Below are positions 23,281 through 60,718 of a stretch of DNA of 64,000 bases, piece by piece. This DNA comes from Alisma plantago-aquatica. Its lineage: Eukaryota; Streptophyta; Magnoliopsida; Alismatales; Alismataceae. The number at the start of each line of letters is the position of its first letter. The stretch's first letter is position 1. The stretch lies in assembly GCA_963693085.1 (NCBI GenBank), contig OY856413.1, forward strand, positions 473,621,379 through 473,685,378, read 5' to 3'. Made by a program: the position numbers and the translations under genes. Under the pieces are notes generated by a model. It was not told the DNA's origin. It made no database searches and saw only the letters and a program-made list of their open reading frames with translations.

Positions 23281-25800
23281 CTAGGCAACAACTACTCTCA
23301 TGTCTCACAAGGCCCATTACACATCTTCTCACCTCTCACTAGGCAACAACTACTCTCATGGCTCACAAGGCCATTACACATCTTGTCACCTCTCACTAGG
23401 CAACAACTACTCTCATGTCTCACAAGGCCATTACACATCTTGTCACCTCTCACTAGGCAACAACTACTCTCATGGCTCACAAGTCCATTAAACATCTTGT
23501 CACCTCTCACTAGGCAACAACTATTCTTCTGGCTCACAAGGACATTACACATCTTGTCACCTCTCACTAGGCAACAACTAGTCTCATCATTTATCATTAA
23601 ATGATTATCAACACAAGGCATGAGTTTCTCTCTCATCCTTACTAGAGTATAAATACATCATAATTTATTAACTTGGCTTAACCCTTTCTTAAGGTATGTT
23701 AGCCTACACTTATTAAAGTGCATTAGGCTCATTACATCTCAATGTAACAATTGACATGGCACATTTCATGTGTTATTCATCCAAGTATATTGGATTTAGG
23801 GTACATCAAGGTGTATCAACTTTGAGGTACTGGATGTGATATCTATCATGTCTTGATGTATCACTTCCCTCATCACTTTTGACTTACTTAAGTTCATCAA
23901 CTTATCTTGTATTAGGATATTTCCCATCCTAATACTTTATGCACTTGTTCATCACATCATCATGTAATGTATTGGTCATAAGTCACTCATTTGAATTATT
24001 CAACCATTAACAATAATATGGACTCATCTCGAGTTAAAGCATTATTGATATAAGATTATCCATTATCAACCACTTTAGGTATTTCACCTACCAATATATT
24101 ATTCACTACTCCATTATTAGGAATAGGGTTCCCCTCTTTATCAATTAGGGTTTTACATAACATCACCCTATATTAGGGTTTCACATAACATCACCCTATA
24201 TTGGGGTTTCTCATAACATCACCTTATATTAGGGTTTCCCATGACATCACCCTATATTAGGGTTTCACATGACATCATTATCTCGAATTAGGGTTCCTTA
24301 TAACTTTTCCCCAATTTAGGGTTTCATGTAACCTTACTCGAAATTAGGGTTTCATGAAGCATCCTCTTAAATTAGGGTTTTTCATTATATTATCCTGAAT
24401 TGGGATTTCTCATATCATCACCCCAAATTAGGGTTACACCATTACTCTAGATTAGGGTTTCATCTATCATTGCCCTAAATTAGGGATTAGGGCTCATAAA
24501 CCTTCTTGATTAGGGTTTCATGATCTCTTTATCAAGGATCATACCCTAAATACATATTCCATTCATGTTGAGAGTGTTGAGGTTTAATCTCTACATGATT
24601 ATCATTCATGTATGAATTCCTCTCTCTCTCTCTCATCCTCTCTAGGATGTTGATTACTTCAAGCTAGATTAGATTAGGTCATCCTTTCATTCAAGTACAC
24701 ACATTTAGGGTTAGCATAGTGTGTTGAGATATTACTTCCTTAAGCATCAAAGACTAACCCCTCAAAGGGTACTAATCACCCTAATACCTTAAAGGTACAA
24801 CCATTATAATTATCTTTGATTATACATCAGTAACAATCATGGGATTTAATAGTACTTACAGGGTTTAAGTCAATTAGACCTTCAAACGATCTTGAGGTAC
24901 TAGACCTTCAAACGGTCTTGAGGTATTAGACCTTCAAATGGTCTTGATCTCAAAAGCTCTAAACGATTTGAGACCGTTTGAATAAAATATAATTATCTCC
25001 AAACGGTTTGAAACCGCATGAGCAACTCATTATTAAAACCAATTGAACTTTAAACAGTTTGAGACCGTTTACTGAAGACCGTTTGATCCCAAATGGTCTC
25101 AAGACCATTTGGTCCAAACCACCTTGAAACCAAATGGACCAATTAGGGTTTCCTTCAATCAATCAATTGGTTTTAGGGTTTGCTCTATTGAATCACACAT
25201 TAATTGGACCATTGAAAGTACATCAAATTACAGCCCTTGGATCTCCAATCATCCATCACAATCCTTGACCTCCAAACGGTCTTGAGACCGTTTGCCCTCA
25301 AACGGTCTTGAGACCGTTTGCCCTCAAACGGTCTTGAGACCGTTTGAGCCATTCAACTTAGAGATTGACTCAATCGATTTAGGGTTTCAACCATTCAATC
25401 CAATTAGGGTTAGTAATCAATAGATCCATTCTTGAATCCATTAAATTTAAATCAATTTGAGCCATTGGATCTCCATCATTCACATCAACAATTAACCCAA
25501 ACGGTTTTGAAGTTCAATTTACCCATTCAATTTTGAGATCCATTACCCATTCAATTTTGAACTTAATTACCCATTCGATCTTGGGTCAATTACCCATTCG
25601 GTCTTGAAGTAAATTACCCATTCGGTCTTAAGTTCAATTACCCATTCGGTCTTGGGTTCAATTACCCATTCGGTCTTGAATTCAATTCCCCATTTGGTTT
25701 TGAAACCGAATCAACTCAATCGGTTTTGAAACTGAATTAGCTCAATCAGTTTTGAAACCGAATTAGTTCAATCGGTTTTGAAAACGGTTTGCCCATTCTT
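23281..25800. repeat. Tandem-repeat block of LTR 3
   Basis: To the right of the CACTA insertion: 57-bp minisatellite (23281-23590, one unit fewer than the other LTRs), TTAGGGTTT-rich units (24119-24530), AACGG inverted repeats (24860-25345, with three consecutive near-perfect copies at 25272-25347) and CGGTCTTG/CGGTTTTGAAACCG units (25495-25800). The order matches LTRs 1 and 2. Confidence 0.85.
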
Positions 25801-27181
25801 TTGTTGAGGTGTGTACTTAAGATGACATCATCATCTTCAAGCTTCAAACCTTCGAAATAAATTGTGATTCTTATGATGATTTCAACAACTAATCAGAAGG
25901 AAATCGAGAAATAAGAAAGGTTCAACACATGATGAATAAATTGCAAGCAATAATGACATGTAAGGGTTCAAGTTATATAACCCGCCTTCAAAATTGAATC
26001 CAAGCTTCACGTCATCAATGGTGAATGAATCTTTTTCAACTGTCCAAGGTCCGTTCTCAAGTCTTTGAGTGAAATGAATGACTAAGGTTGAAGATTGAAT
26101 GAAGAAAAGAAGAAATTAAGCATTGAATTTCGATTTCCACCATGAAATCAAGGTTGAAGATGACTATGGAGCTTACCTACAGGTTGGGGCACTTCCTCCT
26201 ATTTCTCCTAGGCTCCTTTGTGTACGGCCAAAGCAAGGAAAGAAAAAGGGATCGAAAAAGCCTTTCATGTGGGTTGAAAATGGAATGTATATAATAGAAT
26301 TTCAATGAGAGAGAAAGCGATAAATAATTCCTTCTACTCCCAAAATTGGTGCCACATGCTCCTCTCCATCCCTTGCATATGAAGCCATATCCCTCACCTT
26401 GTAATTACTCTTAATTATCCATGAATTAAAAGAAGACAAATTAAGCACCTTAATCAATATAATAATAATATCCAAAATTGAGTGGATATTACTTTTTCTT
26501 TAACTAATGTGAGTGGGCTCTCCACTCACTTTAGATATTTCGTGGCCTTTTCAAGGCACAAGGACGTCCATACTTATACAAATCCAACCATCTCATTTTT
26601 GGTTGAAGGGCACTTCCATTAATATATTTATTTTTGCATTAATTTGAATTAGGGTTTCAATTATGCTTAAATCTTGATTATTTTAATATCAAGATTCTCT
26701 CTCCTCCAAAAAGATTCAAATGAGACGCCCCTCTGATTTTCTTGTCTCTAATTGATACCAAGAAACATTAGGGACTCTCTAGAAGTGGTATTTTGCATAT
26801 TGAACCCTAGGTTTTGGGTAATTTGCACATTACACCAAAACTAGGTTTTAATGTACAAACATTGCTCAACAAGCTCTTTCTTGGTGCTTAGGCTGCCACA
26901 AGCCCTACCTCTGCATCATTTTCATTCTTATGATGCTTCAACACTTGAGGAACATTTTACCATGTAACATTTGCAAGTTAACCCCTCAACTTGGGTAATT
27001 TGCACTTTAGTCCAAAATGGACAAAACATTGTTTTCAACATTATTAAAAAAGGACTAAAATTAAAACATAAGTTCCTATTGGGCCTTAATTACTTTTCAA
27101 AAGATAAGAGCAATCATATAATTAACTTTATTAAGAAAAAACCTCTAGGGTTAAAGCATAACCTAGGTCAGGGATGTTACA

Positions 27182-27769
27182 CTTTCTTACACACATAGGT
27201 TGGTCTGAGATTAACTCAGGTTCCACCTTATTCCTTTGTCATTGTTCTCATTTATCTTCTCGTTTTATACTTGCTATAGGAGTTCTCTCTATCTTATGTG
27301 GATTTCATACCTTGATTTACTTTATAAGCATAGACTTATCTATCTTTTACTTTATTATATTCTTGAATCACATCTTCAAGAACTCCTCTTTTCCTTATTT
27401 GTATTCAGATTTAGATTTCATGGTGTTATATCTTTCTCTTATAGTTACTAAACATTCAAGTTTTGATAGATTATGATGCAATTCTCATCTTCTTTAAGGT
27501 AAGATTGAGATATTCACACCATGATTTCTTATTCGTTATGCTCTTTAGATTGTCTCAAAATGACTACTTGATCAGAGTAATCAGAAAGATAACAATCTAA
27601 GAGTTCCATACTTACCTTTCTTCAATAATTGAATACCTGGCCAAGGCACCCAAGTACTGAGATTACGCAGTATGCACCATATTTTTATGTCATATTCCTA
27701 ACTTATACATCATCCTAGTCCTAAGTCCTAGTGTCCCTATAGACTCAGTGAACCTCTGATACCAACTTG
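27182..27769 (-). mobile_element. Gag-less internal fragment of a related element (element B)
   Basis: 27530-27660 is clearly similar to 5995-6125 and 14105-14230 of the array's internal regions, and 27690-27764 resembles their leader with the GACTCAGTGAACC segment. In the array these two stretches are separated by gag; here they lie next to each other, so gag is missing. 27182-27520 has no obvious match in the array. The fragment ends abruptly at 27181/27182 against LTR 3. Confidence 0.7.
27753..27764 (-). other. Primer-binding site (initiator-Met tRNA), element B
   Basis: The plus strand reads CCTCTGATACCA, one mismatch from the complement of TGGTATCAGAGC, five bases before the TGAGAACCC start of the adjoining LTR. 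Confidence 0.8.
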
Positions 27770-28429
27770 TGAGAACCCGTTACACTAAACAAGATTACTC
27801 TAAACATAAAACATAATCAATCACTAATTAATCACATACCCAAAAATATGGGTAAATTAAAACTGATTTCAACGTCAGCACCCGCTCATAAACATTTGCA
27901 TAAGAGCCCAAAATATTTCTTATATCCATACTATGCCAAGAATTTGATACAAATTGTTCTATCGTCTTAGCCACCACATATATACACATGAGAACAATAT
28001 TCATATATGCCACACAAACAATCATTAATATGCTAACAAAAGTATGATTCGTTTGAAACACCATATACAAACTTTTTATCGCCCAGACCTGAGAGTACAA
28101 GGATGACTCTAGGACACACTAGACATCTAATCAACTTTATCAAAGATTCATTACTATAACTCCTATTTGCTGCCACATGTTTGTTTTCCTCACTTCCGAT
28201 TACCTAAAAAAATGTGGCGAACTACAAGGGTGAGACCTATGTCCCAACAAGAGATATAACCTCCAACAACATTTATTGATTACAACATTTTAAAGTAATT
28301 AAACAGTTAAGTAGTTTAATCAGATATAATAAATAAGCTCAACAATACTGATGATTAACAAAATACATAAAGGAGTAGATAATAACTATCATCATTAGCC
28401 AGACTATCATCCTTTATCTTGTTGACAAT

Positions 28430-28800
28430 ATAAGAAATTCAGTAGCATATGCATATCTAGCATCATGAGCAAGTCCAGTAACATAGAATCTATATCATTA
28501 TGAATAAGTCTAGCCACATAGGCATAGCTAACAACATTAGCATGTCTGATAGGTCGAACATATTAACATCATAAGAAGAGCTAACAACATAAGCACAACT
28601 ATCTGCATAAGCATGATTAGCAGTATATGTATCTCTAGTAAAAAAGGCATGGTTAGCATGCTAAATGTAACTAACAACATGAGATATCCAACATCATGAT
28701 TATAATCAACAATAGCAGTATGGTTATCAACATAAACATGTCTATTGTATGTACGCATCAACAATCTTAAGCATATCCACAACATTAGTATATCTACTAT
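28430..28800. repeat. Degenerate short tandem repeats in LTR B
   Basis: Loosely repeated units of about 20-25 bp are built on AACATAAGCATAACTA, AACATCATAAG and AGCATGTCT. They are too degenerate for a firm period. Like LTRs 1-3, this LTR has a repeat block not far from its PBS-side end. Confidence 0.55.
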
Positions 28801-29632
28801 CTCTTAATTGCACTAAGCATCATCTTTATGTAAAGATAACAAACAAGGGTTGTCATTCAATGTGAAACGTCATGTATAACCCTAAACAAATATGCTACAC
28901 GGCTGTATTACATCATTTATTACGCCTTGGGGAATTTGAATCGTACCATTCAAAGTCCAACTGACCCCTGCGAAGGGCTATTTGGTCCGTACAAGATCTA
29001 GGAGTGTCGGTATCCTAAGATCTCTTCCCCTCAGTCAGTACGAGTAAAAAGGCAGTGACATATTAGTCAAAGCTGACACCACAACAACATATAGTCAAGC
29101 TGCTAACCGCTAGTCCGCCATTGGTACATGTCACGACACTAGAAACCAGGGTATTCAAACCCAATCACTGAGTTACAACCACAATTGTCCTTTAATCACA
29201 TCATGTTATAATCACCGAGACACGACCGCAGTCGTTCTAAATCACATCAGATGTATGAGGCATGACCATAGCCAACCTCCACATTTTGCATTGGGTATGA
29301 CAAGGATATATCCTCAACCTGCCACCCCCACATACTCAACAGTATGCGCTCCAAGTTTCCCTTAGGAATACTCGTTTCACCATCCAGCAAGTTCTGACAC
29401 TGAAGATGGCTCTACAACACATGGCACTACATAATTAGAGTTGCACTTGATTAGTTATGCCAATTGGATGAATTAAGGCTACATCAAACAAGTGGACATA
29501 CAAACCCTAATTCACTTCTAGCAATCATATAAATATCAAAACTTTTGAAAATATATAAAACATGTGAAACATAATTTCTCATCTCATCATCACATGGTAC
29601 TATTCACTTGCCATTCTTGAGACCACACTAGT

Positions 29633-29866
29633 CATCATACTATCACAAGATATAAATCCTTTTCACAATATCACAAGGTATAAACCCTTATCAACATAAG
29701 AGGATTACACCTCATTCAGGGCTCAACCATGCCCAAAGGTCATTAAGACCATCATACTATCAGTGGATATAAATCCTTTTCACAATTTCACAGGGTATCA
29801 ACCCTTATCAACACAAGAGGATTACACCTCATTTAGGGCTCAACCATGCCCAAAGGTCATTAATAC
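29633..29866. repeat. 117-bp tandem duplication in LTR B
   Basis: CATCATACTATCA starts at 29633 and 29750, and a third partial start (CATCATATTATT) is at 29867. The two 117-bp units share AATCCTTTTCACAAT, AAGAGGATTACACCTCATT and GCTCAACCATGCCCAAAGG, with several substitutions. Confidence 0.9.
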
Positions 29867-32713
29867 CATCATATTATTCCCTACAATATCATCATTATCT
29901 TTGCATGCCTTATAACAAGGCTCAACAACATCACTTACATATAATACACCAGATCAACACAATATTACATTAATGAGCTAGGAGATATTCATAAACAATC
30001 ATAGCAGGGTTATATTAACATTAAGAACATTCCTTTATTACATCAACATGAAAGGAATCTAGATATGATAAACTCTCATCGTATTCATAATACACATGTT
30101 TAGCATAAGAAAGTATCAACCATGTGGCTTTGATAACCACCAATTAACATATCAAGGTTATGATCATATTAAGGAGGTTATTCCACCATCATTCCATCAT
30201 ATAAGAATGTTAAAAATGAATACTCATCTTTATCTATTTGCATTAGAGTTAGGTTCATAAGATAAAGTATATTCATTTTACTAATCGGCACTCATACCCA
30301 AACCCTAACTCACAACATCCCCATTAGATCATGGATGCATAAGGTGAAGCATCACCATCACATTCCATACTATTCTCAAGTATGAACCCATGGTGTAACC
30401 ATCGAGTTATAGCATACTAGGGTTTCAACAACAGTAACAGAGTACTCCATGATTGTATTAGTCATTCAAAGACTATTCATACCCAATTACCATCACTTAG
30501 TTATAATAAAGCTAGGTATAACAAGCTATACCTCTTTAGGGTTACATATCAATACAATATGATTATCATCCCTTCTATTCATATGAGTGAATAGGTAATA
30601 CTACCTTATTAAGGGTAACCCTCCATTTGTTTCATCATCAACCCATATCACCATACCACAATGTCACCCAGAACCATTGGATGTTTAAAAGGTAAGACCA
30701 TTGGTTGTTTACATAAGTAAACACCTTGGATAAACCACCTATGAAGTCCTTGAGTTGTGCTCCAGAAAGAGTCACCATTTAACCCTAGACATTCCTTGAT
30801 TAAATACACAAAAAGTTCCATTGAGAGTAGGGTAAAACCCATAATGGATTGTTCATTTAAAACAAGCCATCCATTGTCAACAAGTAAGCTCCTTAAGTTG
30901 ATCATATAAAGGAAACCATCTAAATCAAATTATTAGGACCAACATATTACATTAGCCATCATTCCACTTTCTTAGAGGAATAAACATTAGATCTTAACCA
31001 TTGGGTCAAGTTTATATGTTAAAACCATCAATTACAGTATAGGTCCGACCATTGCATCAAGTGACCCAAGAAACCATTGGTCTAAGGCTTAATTGATGCT
31101 ACAACTACAATGCTTAACTCACTATAGGCTGTAAAGACCTAATCCACCATCATTAGTGATCATTAAATCACCATAGGTTGTTAGATCAACACTATATTCA
31201 TTAATCATCATCAAATATTAAGCTAATGTCATCATTGATTGATAACATCGGTAAGGTACTTAATGGTTGATCATTAAACTTCTAATTGATCCAAAACCTG
31301 ACCTAAGGGGGTGACCATAGGTTTTTACCATCATATGACACCTTTGATCTTGACTATTAGTTATCATGAAGACAACACCATAGGGTTGTTGCAATGGTAC
31401 CATCATCGGGTCATGGGTTTATAGAAGAAATCAGCTTTAAACCCTAAAATTGACCATTGGTTGATAGGTGCTTAGCACCATAAGTTGTCAAACCAACCTG
31501 ATCCAAGTCATATTATACCTTAATAATAACGTACACATGAACATAGGTTTATCTAGAACTGAAATCAGAATATAGAACATTATAAAAATCAAAATCCAAG
31601 TCAAGCATTGCTTTTTAGTGCATAAATCATCATTTTCAAGCAAGAACATGATCTAGAAAGCTTATGATAAGCAATATACGTGGAGCAAGTTATAAAACTT
31701 TCCTCTAATGAGAAGATGAAACCCCACACATAAGAAAACTCGAGCAGGTAGGGTAGAAAATCCAATAATAAGTTATGAATTCGTCCATCTAGCACCTTTC
31801 TTCATCAAATGAGCAAACCCTAAGCATAAGGAGCAAGAAAGGTAGGGTTTTAAAGCTTTAGAGCAATTTCTACCATGGAACAACAATGTTTTGACCTGGA
31901 GAAAGGTAGGATGAAGGATAACAAAGAAATAAATGGAGGAAAGAAGAGAATTCTTACTCTTTTAGGTTAAGATCATTAGAAGGAAGCTTTTTCAACCCTA
32001 AAATGAAGTCAATTGCAACCCTAGATCCTTTTTCCAAGAAGATCCCCACTTTCTTCTTCCTTGGACAACAAAATTCACAGTAGCACAGAAGGAGAACGAG
32101 GTTGGGAGAAGGAGGGAAGTGGTGGAGAGAAAATAGCTTATTTTTGTGCTTGGGGATAGGTATACGAAACTTTAAGGTAAAGAAAAAGAAAAAGTTGAAG
32201 TTCTAGTATCTATCCAAGTGTCCATGGCCTTAATTTATTAAGAATATACAAGCACACACACAAGTAGCTCCCCCACCAGCTGTATAGACCTGCTTATCTT
32301 TCCTTTGTAGAATTTTCCAGCCAATCAAATAATTCATCAGTTGATAACTACTAAAGGTATCTCATCCGTGAAGGGGTAAACCCTAAAATACCCTTGGAGA
32401 AAACAACTTCAAACCAATGATTAAATAGGTGCCCCATGGCTCAACAAGCTCAATAATGATGATAGAATATTCAAGAAACATAATGCAAGCGATAAATTGC
32501 AAAGAAAACCTCTCAATTGGGTAAATTGCAGAAAAGTCCAAAATGTGCATAAAATTTCATAACTTGCTCAAACAGTGTCCAAATTGGACCAAATTGAAAC
32601 TTACGCTTGTCTTATGATTTAAAAGCATATCACAAGGTTATATTAGAGCTATAAGGATTCAATTATGATAATTAAGCTCATTCAACTGATTAAGCAAGTT
32701 TAGGGGCCTTACA

Positions 32714-34199
32714 CTTTGACTGAGTGTGTCTCGGTCCATAAAATTGTCGACCAAGAAGGACTTTGTGCAAAGATTTATAATGTATGTTAGGCCCTATTAA
32801 TGAACCATATGAACCTATTAGCCCTAAAGTCTTCATGTGAGTATAGGATAAGATTTTGGGTAGGTTTTATAGGATCATTACTTGTCCTTACATCATGTCC
32901 ATCAAGTTGTACGAAAACACACGTATAAACAAATACATAAATACATAGTATGACTTGATTTGCAAGTGTCCAATCATATATGTTTGCAAGGTTTTTGTAG
33001 TTAGATCTTGACTTTGTTCCTTGATCATCTGAAATACTTAATGCACATGTTAGTAACATAATTCGGGAAATATTTGCATCGTCAAAATATGAGTGTGTCA
33101 TATAAAAAAGCCAACATAACCTACTTAAGAGGAACCATCAAAACCCATTTACCACCAAGAACTGCATTAGACTATTATAAGACATCTTACAACAAATACA
33201 CACAATAATAACAAATTGTTATGGGGACCCAAATACTCACCAAAAGATGCTTACTCTTCTACACTTACCGTTGCCACCCATGCCCTACAAATTTCATATG
33301 GAAAATCACTTATCCTAAAAAAAACTAAACTCCTCATATGATTTATATGGTACGATAAAATCCTTACTGATCATAATATACAGAGGAGAGAATTTCCAAG
33401 CCCTTCTACCTGCCTTCTCTACTATAATCATGAAGAATCCACTATAAATCTTTTCATCTCCTATCCTACCGCCACACTTCGCAGGAACCATTTCTTCCAA
33501 AACACCTAATCAACATACTTTGTATACTTACGACATATGTTTTTAACACTTAATACAAAATATCTGATAGAATACCAACAAAAATACTTTTGACATCCTT
33601 ATTTTAGACCGTCACGATAAAAAAATGTACAAAGTTCGGCCACAGTAAGAGCGATATCCTTAGACTTATCGAATATGTCCATGATTCAAATCACTTCTTT
33701 TTAATATGCATATTTTTCCAGACGTCATGGACCAGATATGAAAAATCAAAACCATCCATCTTAATTTGGAGAAAATACAACACAATGGAGGACATATACT
33801 ATCGAGATGATTCTCACCGAGACCAACAAATTCTGAATATCCATTTTTGTTTCTTTAGAAGCCCATGGTCTAGGTGTCTCCCATTTTTTATATATAAATA
33901 TCTGATTATTTTATCTTTACATCTATTTATTTTCCGAACACAAGCCTTGTGATATTATTGGCACTCTTAGTCCTATTGATGCTATGACCTCAACTTTTTT
34001 TATGTTGTAGCTCTCAATATTCCTAGATTAGTGCAATGGATTTTCATGAAAAAAAAGTGTAAACGGGTTAAAAAGTTAGCGCGCTCATATGTCCGGTTCA
34101 ATCTGCAGTTTCGGTGGTAAACGGTATCAAATAGAATGCAATATTTACAAATATTGATACTAACAAGGGTATGTAAGAAATAACCCATCGAACGCCGAA
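32714..34199. other. AT-rich intergenic DNA upstream of the CK2 beta gene
   Basis: No repeat, domain or splice structure is recognised. Minus-strand frames at 32787-33101 and 33315-33500 are short and match nothing I know. A TATATAAATA motif at 33889-33900 is a possible but distant TATA box, about 750 bp before the start codon. Confidence 0.5.
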
Positions 34200-34652
34200 T
34201 GTATCGTCGGAGCCCGGAGGCAGGGGCCATAGGCGCGTCGCCGCATCGGCCATTGGCTCGGTTCTCGAGCGGCGATTCTCCTTGCCCTTACCTTTCCATC
34301 GTCGCATCTATTTCTCCTCTCTTTCCGTCCTCACCTTAGGGTGCTTCTGCAGCCAAATTACATTTTCTGTTCAGATTCTAAGCGTCTTGCAGACCATTGC
34401 TAGCATCAATCTTGAAGCTCGCCTTCTCAGCCTACTTAGGGTTCTGCTCCGTCTCCGCTTTGCTCCTGATTCTCCTCCCGCTTCCCATCGTTAGCCCCCC
34501 AAATCGGGGTGATGTACTATTCCCTTCTTTGAAGATTAAAACTCCCGTCGATTCCCGCTGTTTTTTCCCTACTTGCATGACGCCCGAGTGCTCTTGAGCC
34601 GCATTAGGGGCGGACTCGTAAAAAGTTGCGTCTTTGGAGGTAAGGGCCTGAA
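34200..34652 (+). promoter_or_regulatory. Probable core promoter / 5' UTR of the CK2 beta gene
   Basis: Composition shifts from AT-rich to a CpG- and CT-rich stretch (CGCGTCGCCGC near 34236, TTCTCCTCTC near 34310), as usual around plant transcription starts, and continues to the start codon. No TATA box at the usual distance is evident. A 5' UTR intron is possible but cannot be fixed from sequence alone. Confidence 0.5.
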
Positions 34653-59058
<24,406 letters not shown>

Positions 59059-59260
59059 AGACGAGTTCCCAGTATTCTTAACTTGGTAGCTGTGGGCATG
59101 AGTGCTTGAGATGAGCATAGTCTCTCTTCGCCCAGTTTCAAAAGAACAAGAGTTCCGTCTGAAAGTGTTCTTTCTTCCCTTTACCATGTTGTACTCAAAA
59201 GGAATGTATGTATATCTAGCTATTCTTTGATCTTCCCCTTCATTAGGTACCTCCGTCTAT
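59059..59260 (+). other. Probable 3' UTR of the CK2 beta gene
   Basis: It follows the TGA at 59056-59058. It contains TTGTACTCAAAAGGAATGTA near 59190-59210, a plausible plant polyadenylation environment, but no AATAAA. The end is an estimate. Confidence 0.45.
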
Positions 59261-59746
59261 TAAATCATGTTTTTCACTCCATGATCAAGAATTATAGAAG
59301 TGTAACATGCATTTGACATCTGACAGATCCATTTGTTGGGTAGAATTCTGGAATTCTTGAACCTTGTGTTTTTCTGTAAGCATTCTCATCTAAGGGTAAA
59401 CGATATAGATATCTTCCCGCAGTTAGCTGTAGCATGGTAATTTCTGTAACAAAACGTGGTCTTTTGATTAACATGTACTTAGCAGCAGCATGATAATTTC
59501 TGTAACAAAATATCATTTTTTGATTGAATGCCATGTATAAATCCTTTCCTTGCACAGGCTTCAGAAGATTAGATATCAATACATTAGATATTACACTGTT
59601 TGAAAACATTATATTACCTTGGAAGGTTGTAAACATGACGTGTTTCACTTTGTAGATTTCTTGAGGTTCCTTGTTCGGATAACCTGCCTAACCTTTTCTT
59701 GCCTAAAAGAATAGCTGTCGGTACCTGACAATTATAAAAATTTGAA

Positions 59747-60718
59747 TGTTATACCACATAGTGTTAAGAGAGACAAAAAGGTAGTTTAGTAAAACAAGAA
59801 AGGGATTAGGATATAACTAACTTTGCTCCCATACATCCAAGAGAGCAACGTTGCTTTCTGGCGTAGACAAAGTTACAGTAGGGTTTCTTCTGTGTGTGAG
59901 ATGGAATAATATTGCTCAGTCTCCTACGGAGTCTGGTCTCCACAACATAGTGTCAACCCTAGCAACTACGTGATTTGGAGATCGCCAGGAGTTATCGTAT
60001 AGTGGTACTGACTGAACCATTTCAAATTGTAATTTGGAAAAATATACGTATAGAATTTATCCAACCCAACAACACGAATCCGTGGCATACACAACTGCCT
60101 TAACTAAATATAATGATTATTTTCAAATTTGAAAAACAAATAAAATATTCATATAACCCTTTCTGCACCGTTTCGTTTATGTATAGATGTGGGCATCGTG
60201 TGAATGATTTAGTAGGATATAGGAATAGTAGGATATAGGGATTAAGTTATAATCTAAAAAATTAAACAATGGATTGCACACGGTACTACCACCTCTTTCT
60301 GTATATACATGTATGGTTGTATCGTGTTCTATTAGGTTTCAGTTACTGATATACATAATATATGCACATTATTATGACAATTAGGCTGTCATCATTATTT
60401 GCATGTCGTACAACGGTGGTCCTCTCGAAGTATTTCTACACATATTGATGTCTATGGATATTTCCCCAATAATAACCGACTAGGGACATAACAAGAATGC
60501 ATAATCTTAAGATATGTATGATCTCATTGTTCAGGTCCTTAACCTGAAGACATACATCATTGAGTAATACGGTTCTTTAGACATCTAACATGTTATATCA
60601 TTATCTCAAAATAGATTAAACATATAGATAGAAGTTGCCTTTATTATTATTTAAATCATTTACAAAGTATGCCACTACAATCATCATATGACTAGCTCTA
60701 TGGGCATACATACCAATA
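59747..60718 (-). repeat. Probable 3' LTR of a second Ty1/copia element
   Basis: The right border lies beside a polypurine tract (minus strand AAGTGGGAGTC) and the LTR then begins TATTGGTATGTATGCCC, close to the TGTTGGAAT...GCCC start of Angela-type copia LTRs with the second base changed. The left border is set at TGTTATACC, a likely LTR terminus. The 5' partner is outside the window, so the ends are inferred. Confidence 0.55.

Larger units (their letters stand above)
1..27181 (-). mobile_element. Tandem array of a gag-only Ty3/gypsy LARD-like element (LTR-int-LTR-int-LTR)
   Basis: Three near-identical long terminal repeats are separated by two near-identical 2.7-kb internal regions: LTR 1-5006 (truncated by the window), internal 5007-7706, LTR 7707-13116, internal 13117-15834, LTR 15835-27181 (split by a CACTA element). 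The orientation is minus. A primer-binding site matching initiator-Met tRNA lies just left of each complete LTR, gag follows it leftwards, and each LTR begins on the minus strand with TGTAACATCCC. No protease, reverse transcriptase, RNase H or integrase is visible in either internal region, so the element is non-autonomous. LTRs longer than 4.5 kb with almost no coding capacity match the LARD class. Sharing of LTRs between neighbours suggests unequal or LTR-LTR recombination rather than separate insertions. The array may continue to the left. Confidence 0.9.
15835..27181 (-). repeat. LTR copy 3, split by a CACTA transposon
   Basis: LTR sequence runs 15835-17005 and resumes at 22983-27181. Without the insertion and its 3-bp duplication it is about 5367 bp, matching LTR 2. 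It is the outermost 5' LTR of the array: after GATGTTACA at 27181 the sequence no longer matches the internal regions. Confidence 0.92.
27770..32713 (-). repeat. LTR of element B (about 4.9 kb)
   Basis: The plus-strand start is TGAGAACCC beside the PBS and the end is GGCCTTACA, so the minus strand begins TGTAAGGCC. The last 200 bp (GGGTAAATTGCA, CCAAATTGAAAC, TTAAGC) are distantly similar to the ends of LTRs 1-3; most of the body is not obviously alignable. There is only one copy in the window, so the borders rest on PBS position, TG/CA termini and that similarity. The open frames here are short and unconvincing. Confidence 0.72.

Noticed and set aside
34639..34652. A GGAGGTAAGG donor-like site just before the CK2 beta start codon
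   Set aside because: Using it would skip the conserved MYRERGGG N-terminus, which matches plant CKB proteins, so I read through it.
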